Assembly: GCA_021802775.1 (NCBI GenBank)
Contig: JAJZRJ010000014.1
Span: 1 to 59,363, forward strand
Reading direction: 5' to 3'
DNA length: 59,363 bases
From: Deltaproteobacteria bacterium
GTDB lineage: Bacteria > Desulfobacterota > Desulfobulbia > Desulfobulbales > Desulfurivibrionaceae
This document shows positions 45,067-54,815 of the stretch, piece after piece. Under the pieces are notes generated by a model. The model saw only the letters and a program-made list of their open reading frames with translations. It had not been told where the DNA came from and searched no databases. The translations under genes were made by a program, and so were the position numbers. Numbering within the stretch: position 1 is the stretch's first letter; each line of letters begins with the position of its first letter.

Positions 45067-46551
45067 CTAGAATTCCTTTTCCGCCAGTTCCACCGCGCGG
45101 CGCAGGCCCATGGATTTGTTGACCGTCTCCTCGTATTCGCGCCTGGGGTCGGAGTCGGCCACGATGCCGGCCCCGGCCTGCACCCACAGATCGGTCCCCC
45201 GCAGGATGAAGGTCCGGATGGTGATGCAGAAATCCATGTTGCCGGAAAAGCCGAAATAGCCCACCGCGCCGGCATAGGGCCCGCGCCGCTCCGGCTCCAG
45301 CTCCTCGATGATCTCCATGGCCCGGATCTTCGGCGCCCCGCTCACGGTGCCGGCCGGGAAACAGGCCTTGATCACGTTGAACTGGCTCTTGCCCGGCGCC
45401 AACATGCCGTGCACGCCGGAGACGATGTGCATGACGTGACTGTAGCGCTCGATCACCAGCAGATCGCGCACCTCCACCGAACCGTAGCGGGCGACCCGGC
45501 CCACATCGTTGCGGCCGAGATCGACCAGCATCAGGTGCTCGGCCCGCTCCTTGGGATCGGCAAGCAGCTCCTGCTCCAGGGCCAGATCCTCTTCCTGGGT
45601 GCGGCCGCGGCGGCGGGTGCCGGCGATGGGCCGCAGTTCGATATCGTCGCCCTCGAGCCGCACCAGGATCTCCGGCGACGAACCGATCTGCACCAAGTCG
45701 CCCAGCTTGAGGAAAAAGAGGTATGGACTCGGGTTGATGTGGCGGAGCGCCCGGTAGAGCTTGAAGGGCGGCAGGTCGGTCACGGTACGGAAGCGCTGGG
45801 AGAGCACCACCTGGATGACGTCGCCGGCCCTGATGTATTCCTTGGCCTTCTCCACCATCTGCTCGAAGGCGGCCGGCTCCATGTTGGCCGTAAAGTGATG
45901 GGGGGCGGCGACATGGCCGTTGCCGCCGACCATCTCGGTCGGCAGCGGGTTCCGCAGCCGTTCGACGATGGCGTCGATTCGTGCCTGGGCCGCGGCATAG
46001 AGCGCCTGCGAATCGGCGCCCGGCGCTATCTCCACGCAGTTGACCACGGTCAGCGCCTGCCGGAGGTTGTCGTAGATCAGCACCAGCCGCGGTACCATGA
46101 AGGCGGAATCAGGGAAATCGGCCAGAGGCGGATTGTGCTCCGGCAGTCGCTCCATGAACCGCACCATGTCGTAGCCGAGGTAGCCGACCGCGCCGCCGAA
46201 AAAACGGGGGAGATAGGCATCGGTGGTGCAGGCGTTCAGCGAAGCGAGCAGGGCCTCAAGGGCTGCCAGGGGATCGCCGGCCTGTTCCCCGGTCACGCCG
46301 TTACGGCAAACCGTGATGGCAGAGCCCCGACTTTCGAAGGTGAGAAAGGGATCAAAGCCGATGAAGGAATACCGCCCCCATTTCTCGCCACCCTCCAGAC
46401 TTTCGAAGAGAAAGGCGTGGGACTCTCCGCCCGCCACCTTGGCGAAGATGGTGAGCGGCGTATCGAGGTCGGCGATCACTTCCCGATACACCGGCACCAA
46501 GCCGAAGCGGCCGGCCAACTTGCTGAAATCATCGAACGATGGCTGATGCAT
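45067..46551 (-). CDS. trpE: Anthranilate synthase component I
   Basis: This 494-aa enzyme converts chorismate to anthranilate. The N-terminal domain carries a tryptophan-feedback-type segment (HAFLFESLEGGEKWGRYSFIG), where LESxxxxxxxGRYS is the usual motif. The chorismate-binding domain has IAGTRRRGRTQEED, DLGRNDVGRV and FPAGTVSGAPKIRAMEIIEELEPERRGPYAGAVGY. The start is ATG 46551 with AAAAGG upstream; a longer frame extends over the intergenic terminator and is not real. It is the first gene of trpEGDCF. Confidence 0.95.
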   Translation of the reverse strand: MHQPSFDDFSKLAGRFGLVPVYREVIADLDTPLTIFAKVAGGESHAFLFESLEGGEKWGRYSFIGFDPFLTFESRGSAITVCRNGVTGEQAGDPLAALEALLASLNACTTDAYLPRFFGGAVGYLGYDMVRFMERLPEHNPPLADFPDSAFMVPRLVLIYDNLRQALTVVNCVEIAPGADSQALYAAAQARIDAIVERLRNPLPTEMVGGNGHVAAPHHFTANMEPAAFEQMVEKAKEYIRAGDVIQVVLSQRFRTVTDLPPFKLYRALRHINPSPYLFFLKLGDLVQIGSSPEILVRLEGDDIELRPIAGTRRRGRTQEEDLALEQELLADPKERAEHLMLVDLGRNDVGRVARYGSVEVRDLLVIERYSHVMHIVSGVHGMLAPGKSQFNVIKACFPAGTVSGAPKIRAMEIIEELEPERRGPYAGAVGYFGFSGNMDFCITIRTFILRGTDLWVQAGAGIVADSDPRREYEETVNKSMGLRRAVELAEKEF

Positions 46552-46613
46552 GCCTTTTTCTGCCTGCCGCTGCAACGCACCGGCCACCGGGGCCAGAGCA
46601 TCGCGCACGGCAC

Positions 46614-46652
46614 AAATAAAAAAGCCATGGCCTCGGAAGACGCCATGGCTTT
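46614..46652 (-). terminator. Terminator/attenuator between rpsT and trpE
   Basis: Read leftward, AAAGCCATGGC / GCCATGGCTTT is a perfect 11-bp stem with a 10-nt loop, followed by a run of T residues (TTTTTTATTT). It lies about 60 bp upstream of the trpE start, so it can end rpsT transcripts and could also act as a trp attenuator. Confidence 0.8.
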
Positions 46653-46663
46653 CGAACTTTGGA

Positions 46664-46729
46664 TTATTTCCAGGAGGCGCGGATCGGCCTCTCGCCGGAT
46701 CGCCACGGGTCGCCGCAGATGCTGGCCAT
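46664..46729 (-). CDS. Possible trp leader peptide, 21 aa
   Basis: A 21-codon minus-strand frame (starts MASICGDPW, ends ASWK) lies just before the terminator hairpin. It has two tryptophan codons, at positions 9 and 20, and its stop is 11 bp from the stem. This is the position expected of a trpL peptide. The tryptophans are not adjacent and there is no clear ribosome binding site, so this is tentative. Confidence 0.3.
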   Translation of the reverse strand: MASICGDPWRSGERPIRASWK

Positions 46730-46805
46730 GTTGTCAGCGTGCGGCGCCATTCCCCCCCGCGCAATTCCGCTTCCCGGCATCAGAGCCGCCAGAGGACGGC
46801 GCCGG

Positions 46806-47078
46806 TTACGCTCCCCGTACCAAATCGTTCACGTGCTTGGTCAGTCGGGAAACCTTGCGCGATGCGGTGTTCTTGTGCATGGCGCCCTTCACCGCCGCCC
46901 GGTCGATTACCGGAACGGCGGCCTTCAGGGCCTCCTGCGCGCCGTCCGCCGACTTCTGCTCGATGGCGTCGGTCACCCGGCGGATCGCGGTCTTGACCTC
47001 GCTCCGGTTGGCGCGGTTCCGTACCCGGCGCACCTGGCTCTGACGGTTTCTCTTCAGTGCTGATTTGTGGTTAGCCAA
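46806..47078 (-). CDS. rpsT: 30S ribosomal protein S20
   Basis: This 90-aa basic protein opens with ANHKSALKRNRQSQVRR and contains the family segment KNTASRKVSRLTKHV. It binds 16S rRNA early in 30S assembly. The start codon is TTG at 47078, with AAGGAG eight bases upstream. E. coli rpsT also starts with UUG, where the weak codon is part of S20 autoregulation. The gene is followed by the terminator at 46614-46652. Confidence 0.96.
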   Translation of the reverse strand: MANHKSALKRNRQSQVRRVRNRANRSEVKTAIRRVTDAIEQKSADGAQEALKAAVPVIDRAAVKGAMHKNTASRKVSRLTKHVNDLVRGA

Positions 47079-47130
47079 CGCCTGCTCTCCTTACCCAATA
47101 ATTATCGCTTGCCGAATGCCCCTGCTGGCA

Positions 47131-47159
47131 CTCATACCTTAAACGAAAAACCGTAACAA
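47131..47159 (-). promoter_or_regulatory. Candidate rpsT promoter
   Basis: Read leftward, TTGTTA (47159-47154), a 17-bp spacer, and TATGAG (47136-47131). It lies about 55 bp upstream of the TTG start. Confidence 0.45.
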
Positions 47160-47354
47160 CTCGGGATTACGTCACTTTTAATCCGACGCCGCGCTGCGGA
47201 GCGCCCGGAAAATTTTGCGATACTACTGCAAATCCCCCCCCATGTCAAGCGCAACCCCGCAACCCTGAAAGGGGAAGGTTTTTTCCACGGCCCGCATTAT
47301 CGCCCCTGCCACCATTCCCATACCGATTTTTTTACCAAAATCAGCGAGTTCCTC

Positions 47355-47382
47355 TTGCCCAAAGCGCATCCTTTCGTATACT
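47355..47382 (+). promoter_or_regulatory. Candidate cdaA promoter
   Basis: TTGCCC (47355-47360), a 16-bp spacer, and TATACT (47377-47382). It lies about 70 bp upstream of the chosen cdaA start and argues against translation from further upstream. Confidence 0.5.
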
Positions 47383-47450
47383 CTAAGGCAAATGGCGCGC
47401 TCACGGGCGCGTTCGCCCATCCATCACGCTTCGGTTGGTGCACCAACGCA

Positions 47451-48242
47451 ATGCTGGACACGATTACCGCGATCCGCTGGCAAGATCTCTGCGATATCCT
47501 GATCGTTGCCTACCTCATTTACCGGGTCATCCTGCTCATCAAGGGCACCCGCGCAGTGCAGATGCTCATCGGTATCGCGGTGCTGATCGTGGTCTATTTC
47601 GCCGCCCGCAAGCTGGAATTCCTGACCCTTTACTGGCTGCTCGGCACCTTCTTAAGCTCCATCTTCCTGATCATCATCATCATCTTCCAGCGTGATATCC
47701 GCCGGGCTCTGACCCAGGTCGGCCGCACCCCCTTCGGCATGGCCGACGAAGAAACGGTGCACGCCCTGCTCGAAATCGTCAAGGCGGCCCAGCTCATGGC
47801 CCACCGCCAGATCGGCGGACTCATCGCCATCGAACGGGAAACCGGGCTCAAGGATTACATCGAGACCGGCCAGCTCGTGGATGCCGCCATCAGCCGCCAG
47901 CTGCTCCTGAGCCTTTTTCTCACCGATTCCCCGCTCCATGACGGGGCGGTCATCGTACGCAGCGGGCGTATCGTCGCTGCGGGCTGCGTCCTGCCGCTCA
48001 CTCGCAATCCGTATATCAGCAAACAGCTCGGCACCCGCCATCGCGCCGCCATCGGCCTCTCCGAGGAGACCGACACCGTGGTTATCGTTATCAGCGAAGA
48101 AACCGGCAAGATTTCGCTGGTCCAGCACGGCGCCATCACCACCGATCTCGACGAAAACAGTCTGCGTGCCCGGCTCGACGCTATCCTCCTTTCCAAAGGA
48201 ACCACCCCCACACAGCTATGGAAAACCTGGCGCCGCAAATAG
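47451..48242 (+). CDS. cdaA: Diadenylate cyclase CdaA
   Basis: This 263-aa inner-membrane enzyme makes c-di-AMP from two ATP. Three N-terminal TM helices (about residues 12-30, 36-52 and 58-82) precede a DAC domain with the catalytic LHDGAVIV and RHRAAIGLSEETD motifs. The start is ATG 47451, which fits the conserved N-terminus; the frame extends upstream through the promoter. It overlaps cdaR by 25 bp. The cdaA-cdaR-glmM order is best known from Firmicutes, where it ties c-di-AMP to cell-wall precursor supply. Confidence 0.94.
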   Translation: MLDTITAIRWQDLCDILIVAYLIYRVILLIKGTRAVQMLIGIAVLIVVYFAARKLEFLTLYWLLGTFLSSIFLIIIIIFQRDIRRALTQVGRTPFGMADEETVHALLEIVKAAQLMAHRQIGGLIAIERETGLKDYIETGQLVDAAISRQLLLSLFLTDSPLHDGAVIVRSGRIVAAGCVLPLTRNPYISKQLGTRHRAAIGLSEETDTVVIVISEETGKISLVQHGAITTDLDENSLRARLDAILLSKGTTPTQLWKTWRRK

Positions 48243-49192
48243 AAAAAAAATTGAACGTCCTGCGCAAGCCCAGTTGGCCCAAGGACTGGCTCATCCGGCT
48301 GCTGTCGCTGCTCATCGCCATCTTCCTCTGGTACTTCGTGGTGGGCGAGGACAAGGTCGATACCAGCATCTACATCCCGGTGGAGATCGTCAACCTGCCC
48401 CGCGAGCTGGTCATTGCCAACCAGTTCAAAAAGCAACTGGAGGTCTCGGTCAGCGGCCCGCGCGGGCTGATCGACAGCATCCGGCGGCAGCGCATCAACC
48501 GGACGGTGAACCTGGCCAAGGCCACGCCCGGCACTATCGTCGTGCGCAATGAACCCGAGGCGATCCCCTTGCCGCGCGGGGTCAACATCCTGCGCATCCA
48601 GCCGACCCACATCACCCTGATGATCGACCGCCTGGTGGAAAAAACCCTGCCGGTGGAACTGAAGATCACCGGCCGGCCGGCCGAAGGCTATGAACTGATC
48701 TCGGCCCAGGTCGAGCCACCGATCATCACCATCAGCGGTCCCCAGGCCACGCTCGGCGCGGAAACCCAATTACTCACCGAACCACTGGACATCTCCGGGC
48801 TTGACAGCAGCGTGACCAAGCAGGTGCCCTTGCGGCTGGCGCCGGCGGTCATCGATCTCATCGGCGAAACCGTGGTGAGCGCCCGGGTGGTGGTGAAGGA
48901 AAAAACCACCCCGCGGGAGTTCGGCACCATCCCGCTGACCGCTGTTCAGGCCGACCCGAGCCTGGCCTACCAGTTTATCCCCGCCACCGTCACGGTCACC
49001 GCCAAGGTTCCCTTGAGCCAGGTGCATGACCCGAGCCGTCTGGCTCCGAAAATTCACGCCACCATCAACGTCGCCGGCCTTAAACCGGGACGGCACAGGG
49101 TCTTCACCGAGGTCAGCGCCCAAGAGCCCCTGGCCATCCAGGGTTTCTCCCCGAAAACCGTGGTGGTGCGGGTGACTCCGGCTAAACGCTAA
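48218..49192 (+). CDS. cdaR: CdaR-like YbbR-repeat protein
   Basis: This 324-aa protein has one N-terminal membrane segment (about residues 26-46, LIRLLSLLIAIFLWYFVV). Extracytoplasmic YbbR-type repeats follow (for example IYIPVEIVNLPRELVI, LPVELKITGRPAEGYELIS and REFGTIPLTAVQADPSL). CdaR regulates CdaA activity in Gram-positive bacteria. It lies between cdaA and glmM and overlaps cdaA, which supports a complex. Confidence 0.88.
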   Translation: MENLAPQIEKKLNVLRKPSWPKDWLIRLLSLLIAIFLWYFVVGEDKVDTSIYIPVEIVNLPRELVIANQFKKQLEVSVSGPRGLIDSIRRQRINRTVNLAKATPGTIVVRNEPEAIPLPRGVNILRIQPTHITLMIDRLVEKTLPVELKITGRPAEGYELISAQVEPPIITISGPQATLGAETQLLTEPLDISGLDSSVTKQVPLRLAPAVIDLIGETVVSARVVVKEKTTPREFGTIPLTAVQADPSLAYQFIPATVTVTAKVPLSQVHDPSRLAPKIHATINVAGLKPGRHRVFTEVSAQEPLAIQGFSPKTVVVRVTPAKR

Positions 49193-49231
49193 CCCCTATC
49201 CATCCCCAATCGCCCAGGAATTTTTTCGGCC

Positions 49232-50587
<1,356 letters not shown>

Positions 50588-50591
50588 AACC

Positions 50592-50660
50592 AAGGCAAAA
50601 AGGGGAAGGCGAAAGCTAAAAAGAACGGTACCCTGCTTTTTGCCTTTTCACTTTTGCCTT
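50592..50660 (+). terminator. Long imperfect inverted repeat after glmM
   Basis: AAGGCAAAA..GGAAGGCGAAAGC (50592-50615) pairs imperfectly with GCTTTTTGCCTTTTCACTTT onward (50635-50660). It has T-rich runs and sits between glmM and tlyA, probably as a leaky terminator. Confidence 0.45.
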
Positions 50661-50672
50661 TCCACGGCCCCC

Positions 50673-51401
50673 ATGAAAGCGCGCCTCGACAAACTCCTGG
50701 TAGAACACGGCCTCGCCCCCACCCGGCAGAAGGCCCAGGCCCTCATCGCCGCGGGGCTCGTGCTGGTGGATGGCCAGCTCATCGACAAGGCCGGCACCGA
50801 AGTGCGCGACACCGCGATCCTCGAACTCAAAGGCAAGGCTTGCCCTTACGTGAGCCGCGGCGGGCTGAAACTGGCGGCCGGGCTCGACTTCTTCGCCATC
50901 GACCCGGCCGGCATGGTCTGCGCCGACATCGGCGCCTCCACCGGCGGCTTTACCGACTGCCTGCTTAAGCATGGGGCGGCCAAGGTCTATGCCATCGACG
51001 TGGGCTACGGCCAGCTCGACTGGACGCTGCGCAACGACCCGCGGGTGGTGGTGCGGGAGCGCACCAATGCCCGCAACCTCACCCCGGCCGATTTTGCCGA
51101 GCCGCTCGACCTTGCCGTCATCGACGCCGCCTTCATCTCGCTCAAACTCCTGCTGCCGCCGCTGCTGCCGCTCTTCGGCCCGACGGTGCGGATCATGGCG
51201 CTGGTCAAGCCGCAGTTCGAGGTGGGCAAGGAAAAGGTGGGCAAGGGCGGGGTGGTGCGCGACCCGGCACTCCACGAGGCGGTAGTGGCCGAGATCACCG
51301 CCTTTGCCGAGGGGCTCGGCCTGGTGAGCCATGGAGTCACCCCCTCGCCGATCCTGGGCCCCAAGGGCAACCGCGAGTTCGTCGCCTATTTTACGAAATA
51401 A
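50673..51401 (+). CDS. tlyA: TlyA-family rRNA 2'-O-methyltransferase
   Basis: This 242-aa protein has an N-terminal S4 RNA-binding domain (KARLDKLLVEHGLAPTRQKAQALI) and an FtsJ-like methyltransferase domain (VSRGGLKLAAGLDFF, then CADIGASTGGFTDCLL for SAM binding, and the LVKPQFEVGKEKVGKGGVVRD segment). Family members methylate 16S/23S rRNA cytidines and some have been called hemolysins. The start is ATG 50673; the ribosome binding site is poor. A few bases upstream lie within the inverted repeat after glmM. Confidence 0.9.
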   Translation: MKARLDKLLVEHGLAPTRQKAQALIAAGLVLVDGQLIDKAGTEVRDTAILELKGKACPYVSRGGLKLAAGLDFFAIDPAGMVCADIGASTGGFTDCLLKHGAAKVYAIDVGYGQLDWTLRNDPRVVVRERTNARNLTPADFAEPLDLAVIDAAFISLKLLLPPLLPLFGPTVRIMALVKPQFEVGKEKVGKGGVVRDPALHEAVVAEITAFAEGLGLVSHGVTPSPILGPKGNREFVAYFTK

Positions 51402-51438
51402 AGGGCCGGCCGCCCCCGCCTTCCGGTAAAATCCATTG

Positions 51439-51467
51439 TTGACAGCCTACCGTAATATGTATATTGT
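51439..51467 (+). promoter_or_regulatory. Promoter of the toxin-antitoxin pair
   Basis: A consensus TTGACA (51439-51444), a 17-bp spacer, and TATTGT (51462-51467). Transcription would begin about 30 bp before the antitoxin start. Confidence 0.7.
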
Positions 51468-51480
51468 AACTCTACATATT
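51454..51480. promoter_or_regulatory. Operator palindrome overlapping the TA promoter
   Basis: AATATGTA (51454-51461) and TACATATT (51473-51480) form a perfect 8-bp inverted repeat across the -10 box. It is the expected site for autoregulation by the antitoxin or TA complex. Confidence 0.65.
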
Positions 51481-51502
51481 ATTCGAACCGTGAGGCCCGC
51501 CC

Positions 51503-51742
51503 ATGGAAGCATCGATCGTTGACCTGCGCTACAAAATGAAGGATGTACTCGACGCCCTGGAACGCCGGGAGGAGGTGACCATCACCTACCACGGCAAGGT
51601 CAAGGGAGTGCTCATTCCGGCGCAAGGCACCCCCGCACGCAAAGTCAGGGAACATCCGTTCTTCGGCATGACCAGCGACGACCAGCGGCCCGTGGAAGAA
51701 GTGATGCAGAAACTGCGCGCAGGGCGCTACGATGCTCTTTGA
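51503..51742 (+). CDS. Phd-type antitoxin
   Basis: This 79-aa protein has a Phd/YefM-like N-terminal DNA-binding half (ASIVDLRYKMKDVLDALERREEVTITYHGKVKGVLIP) and a flexible C-terminus that would wrap the toxin. It overlaps the downstream PIN gene by 11 bp, as is usual for type II modules. A strong promoter and an operator palindrome precede it. Confidence 0.85.
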   Translation: MEASIVDLRYKMKDVLDALERREEVTITYHGKVKGVLIPAQGTPARKVREHPFFGMTSDDQRPVEEVMQKLRAGRYDAL

Positions 51743-52109
51743 TACCGATATCCTGATCTGGGTGCAGCGCGGCAATCAGCGGGCAGCAACCCTCATCGAG
51801 CGGGCGGACAGGCGCTCCATCTCCCTGCAAACCTATCTGGAGTTGCTCCAGCACGCAAAAAACAAGACGCAGCACAAATATTCCAAGGAGTTCCTCGCCG
51901 CGTTCAACTTCATCATCCTGCCCCTGACGGAAAACATCGGCCACCGGGCCGCGATTTACATTGAAGAATACGCACTTTCCTCCGGCCTGCGGGCCGGCGA
52001 TGCGCTGGTTGCCGCCACGGCCACAGAAAACAGCCTCACCCTGGCCACCAGCAACGCCAAGCACTTTCGGACGATCAAAGACCTCTCCCTGAAAATCTTC
52101 ACACCATAA
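51732..52109 (+). CDS. PIN-domain (VapC-like) toxin
   Basis: This 125-aa protein starts LFDTDILIWVQRGN, with the first catalytic aspartate. The acidic cluster of PIN ribonucleases is completed by E (LELLQ region) and GLRAGDALVAATA. It probably cleaves tRNA or other RNA when free of the antitoxin. It forms one unit with the Phd-like gene. Confidence 0.87.
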   Translation: MLFDTDILIWVQRGNQRAATLIERADRRSISLQTYLELLQHAKNKTQHKYSKEFLAAFNFIILPLTENIGHRAAIYIEEYALSSGLRAGDALVAATATENSLTLATSNAKHFRTIKDLSLKIFTP

Positions 52110-52319
52110 CTTTGTCCATTGCCGTATCCAAACCGGCATGTTGACTGATTCCGACGCAGTTCCCTTGGCACGGAACGCAAAATATGCCAGAATGTCCCAG
52201 AACCCAGCCGGTGGCGCAAGAGGAGGGTTGGGCATAACCCGAGACGGAAAATAGACACCCTTCCTGAAAATGGAATTGCGGCAGGAATCGCAGACCACAC
52301 GGAAAAAGCGGAGGAAATA

Positions 52320-52868
52320 ATGCGCGCATTGCTGGTGATCGATGTCCAGAACGAATATTTTTCCGGGAAACTGCCGGTGTCCCATCCCCCCGGAAGCCTG
52401 GACAACATTCTGAAGGCAATGGACGCCGCGACCACGAATCAGATTCCCGTGGTGGTGATCCAGCATGCAGCCAAGGCGGCCGCCTCGCCCGTCTTTCAGA
52501 AAGGCAGCCCGGAATGGGAGCTGCATCCCGAGGTCGAGAGACGGCACCGGGACACGCTGATCGAAAAAAACTGGCCAGACAGTTTTACCGAAACGAACCT
52601 GGAAGAATGGCTCAAGGGCCGCGGCATCGACACCCTTACCATCTGCGGCTACATGACGCAGATGTGCTGCGATACCACCGCGCGGCGCGCCTTCCACCTC
52701 GGCTATGCCGTTGAGTTTCTTGCCGATGCCACGGGAACCCTGGCGTTCCGCAACGAGGCCGGGAGCGTCACGGGCGAAGAACTCCATCGGGCCATCCTGG
52801 TGACGCAAAACCGCTTCAGCAAGGTGATGCAAACCGACGAATGGGTCAGCCATCTCCGGCCTGATTAA
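52320..52868 (+). CDS. Isochorismatase-like cysteine hydrolase
   Basis: This 182-aa protein has the catalytic triad of the family: D8 in [12 protein letters not shown]83 in IEKNWPDSF, and C116 in [15 protein letters not shown]. Members include nicotinamidase, N-carbamoylsarcosine amidase and many uncharacterised amidases. The substrate is not apparent. The ribosome binding site is GGAGG. It appears to be a single gene, 210 bp after the TA pair. Confidence 0.88.
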   Translation: MRALLVIDVQNEYFSGKLPVSHPPGSLDNILKAMDAATTNQIPVVVIQHAAKAAASPVFQKGSPEWELHPEVERRHRDTLIEKNWPDSFTETNLEEWLKGRGIDTLTICGYMTQMCCDTTARRAFHLGYAVEFLADATGTLAFRNEAGSVTGEELHRAILVTQNRFSKVMQTDEWVSHLRPD

Positions 52869-53036
52869 ACCGGGGATGCACCCAACCGACGCCTCTTGAG
52901 GGCGGGAAGAGTTGAATCGGCCCGAAGAACTTTACCCACGGGGCGCATGACCGGACAGGAGGATCATCCTGCCCGCTATCAGCTCGCCATGACGCGATGT
53001 ACCGGCAGGGGAACAGAAGATCAGGCGGCAGCGCGG

Positions 53037-54815
53037 CTAGCCCTGGCGGTTATTGACCGGGTAGCGTTTACCCCGCCACTCGAAGTCGTCGATCTGCCAC
53101 TCGGCCAACGACTTCCTCGCATACTCCACCATCAGGCCGGATTCCACCAGCAAATCACAGACATCGCCGTCGAGTTTGCCGTCGTGCACCATCTTCTCGA
53201 GGATGTGCACCGCCTCGGAAAGCCTCTTCCCTCTTTTATAAGGCCGATCCGAGGCAGTGAGCGCCTCGAAGATATCGGCCACCGCCATGATTCGGCCCGG
53301 CAGGGGAATGTCGTCCGCAGTCAATCCGTGGGGATAGCCGCTGCCATCGAGCTTTTCGTGATGTAAACCGGCATAGAGCGGCACGCGGCGCAGTTTTTTC
53401 GGGAAGGGCAGCCCTTCGAGCATCTTGATGCTCATGTTGACATGGTTGCCCACCTGCCGCCGCTCCTCTTCGGTAAGGGTTCCATGGCGGACGGAAAGAT
53501 TCGTCACCTCGTCGGGATCGAGCAGGGGCATGGGCTTGCCACTGATGGTCAACCCGACGCCGGCGATCTTGCGGATGCGCCCCAGGCTCTCCTCCGACAA
53601 ACTCTCGCCACCGTGATTTATCGTCTCGAGAAAGCTGAGGTACTCGTCGAGATCGCTGTGATCCCCCTCACCGAGCGATGCGTCCACCGCCTCGCGGCTA
53701 TCGGCCAGCAGGTTCTTGAGCCGCCGGATCTCCCGGTCCCGCTTGAGGATCTCGATCCGGCTCCGCACCAGCTCGATGCGGTCGAAGACGGTTTCCAGTT
53801 TGGTTGCCTTATCGACCACGAACTCCGGCGTGGTAATCTTGCCGATGTCATGCAGCCAGGCAGCCATGCGGATTTCCGCCATCTCGGCCGGCGAAAAGGA
53901 GACCCCGGCAAAGGGGCCGTGTGCGGTGTGGTTGATCTTTTCGACCAGGCTTTCGGTCATCGCCGCCACCCTGAGGATGTGGCCCGCGGTATAGGGCGAT
54001 TTTTCATCGATGGCGTCGGCAATGGCATGGATAAAGGAATTCAACAGATTTTCCAGCCCCCGCACCAGCCGCATATTGGTGACCGCCACCGCCGCCTCCG
54101 AGGCGAGGGAGGTGACCATCTCCACCTCCTCATCCGGGAAGGGTCCCACCATGCCGGTGTCCCGATCCCTGGCATTGATGAGCTGGAGCACCCCGATGAT
54201 CTCCTCCTCATGGTCGCGCATGGGGATGACCAATATGGACTGGGAACGATAGCCGGTGGAGGCGTCGAAATCCCTGGTGCCCTGGAAATCGAAGCCTTCG
54301 GCGGCATAAACATCGGAAATATTGACCGGTCTGCCGGTCAACGCGCAGTGGGCCGAGACGTTCCGGTGATTCTCGGTGCCGTCCGGTTGGTAGAGCAATA
54401 CCGAAGCCCAGATCACCGGCGTGCCGGTGCCGCCCATGTGGATCGCCATGGACTCATTCTGCACGATGGCGAAATCGAGCACCTCGCGTTCGTCGTTGCG
54501 GATGTAGAGCGCCCCGCCGTCGGCATTCGTGAACCGCCGCGCCTCGCGGACAATCATTTCGAGCAGACGATCAAGCTGTTTCTCCGCGGAAAGGCCGAGG
54601 CCGATCCGTACCAGTTCGTAGATGTGGGAGATCTGGCGTTCGGCAAAATCGCGGATGTTGACCACGACATCGTCGAGCAGTTCCTGAACCAGCGCATCGG
54701 GGATATCCGGCCACTGGCGCACCGCGCACCGGCGGATGTCGTCGGCGATCCGGTGCACCAATTTCTCCACCGCCGGGTGCTCCTGCACCCGTTTCCCGCT
54801 GCTCGCGTCGTCCAT
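53037..54815 (-). CDS. GAF-HD-GYP domain phosphodiesterase
   Basis: This 592-aa cytoplasmic protein has an N-terminal helical region (1-75), a GAF sensor domain (about 80-250, ARRFTNADGGALYI ... EIIGVLQLINARD) and an HD-GYP domain (about 265-560). The metal motif HDIGK is at 322-326, with an upstream H279 (YTAGHILRVA), and the signature HHEKLDGSGYP lies near residue 490. HD-GYP proteins hydrolyse c-di-GMP. An insertion of about 80 residues after HDIGK (rich in charged residues) is longer than in minimal HD-GYP proteins. It is transcribed away from the two-component genes to the right. Confidence 0.9.
   Translation of the reverse strand: MDDASSGKRVQEHPAVEKLVHRIADDIRRCAVRQWPDIPDALVQELLDDVVVNIRDFAERQISHIYELVRIGLGLSAEKQLDRLLEMIVREARRFTNADGGALYIRNDEREVLDFAIVQNESMAIHMGGTGTPVIWASVLLYQPDGTENHRNVSAHCALTGRPVNISDVYAAEGFDFQGTRDFDASTGYRSQSILVIPMRDHEEEIIGVLQLINARDRDTGMVGPFPDEEVEMVTSLASEAAVAVTNMRLVRGLENLLNSFIHAIADAIDEKSPYTAGHILRVAAMTESLVEKINHTAHGPFAGVSFSPAEMAEIRMAAWLHDIGKITTPEFVVDKATKLETVFDRIELVRSRIEILKRDREIRRLKNLLADSREAVDASLGEGDHSDLDEYLSFLETINHGGESLSEESLGRIRKIAGVGLTISGKPMPLLDPDEVTNLSVRHGTLTEEERRQVGNHVNMSIKMLEGLPFPKKLRRVPLYAGLHHEKLDGSGYPHGLTADDIPLPGRIMAVADIFEALTASDRPYKRGKRLSEAVHILEKMVHDGKLDGDVCDLLVESGLMVEYARKSLAEWQIDDFEWRGKRYPVNNRQG

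Larger units (their letters stand above)
47079..47450. other. Divergent intergenic region, rpsT / cdaA
   Basis: These 372 bp hold candidate promoters for rpsT (47131-47159) and cdaA (47355-47382). No credible protein is seen. Confidence 0.55.

Noticed and set aside
44503-47043. An 846-codon plus-strand frame across trpG, trpE and rpsT
   Set aside because: It runs through three well-identified genes and a terminator on the other strand.
52149-52200. Possible sigma-54 promoter (TTGGCACGGAAC) upstream of the isochorismatase-like gene
   Set aside because: The -12 GC element is two bases too close to the -24 GG, so the spacing is wrong.
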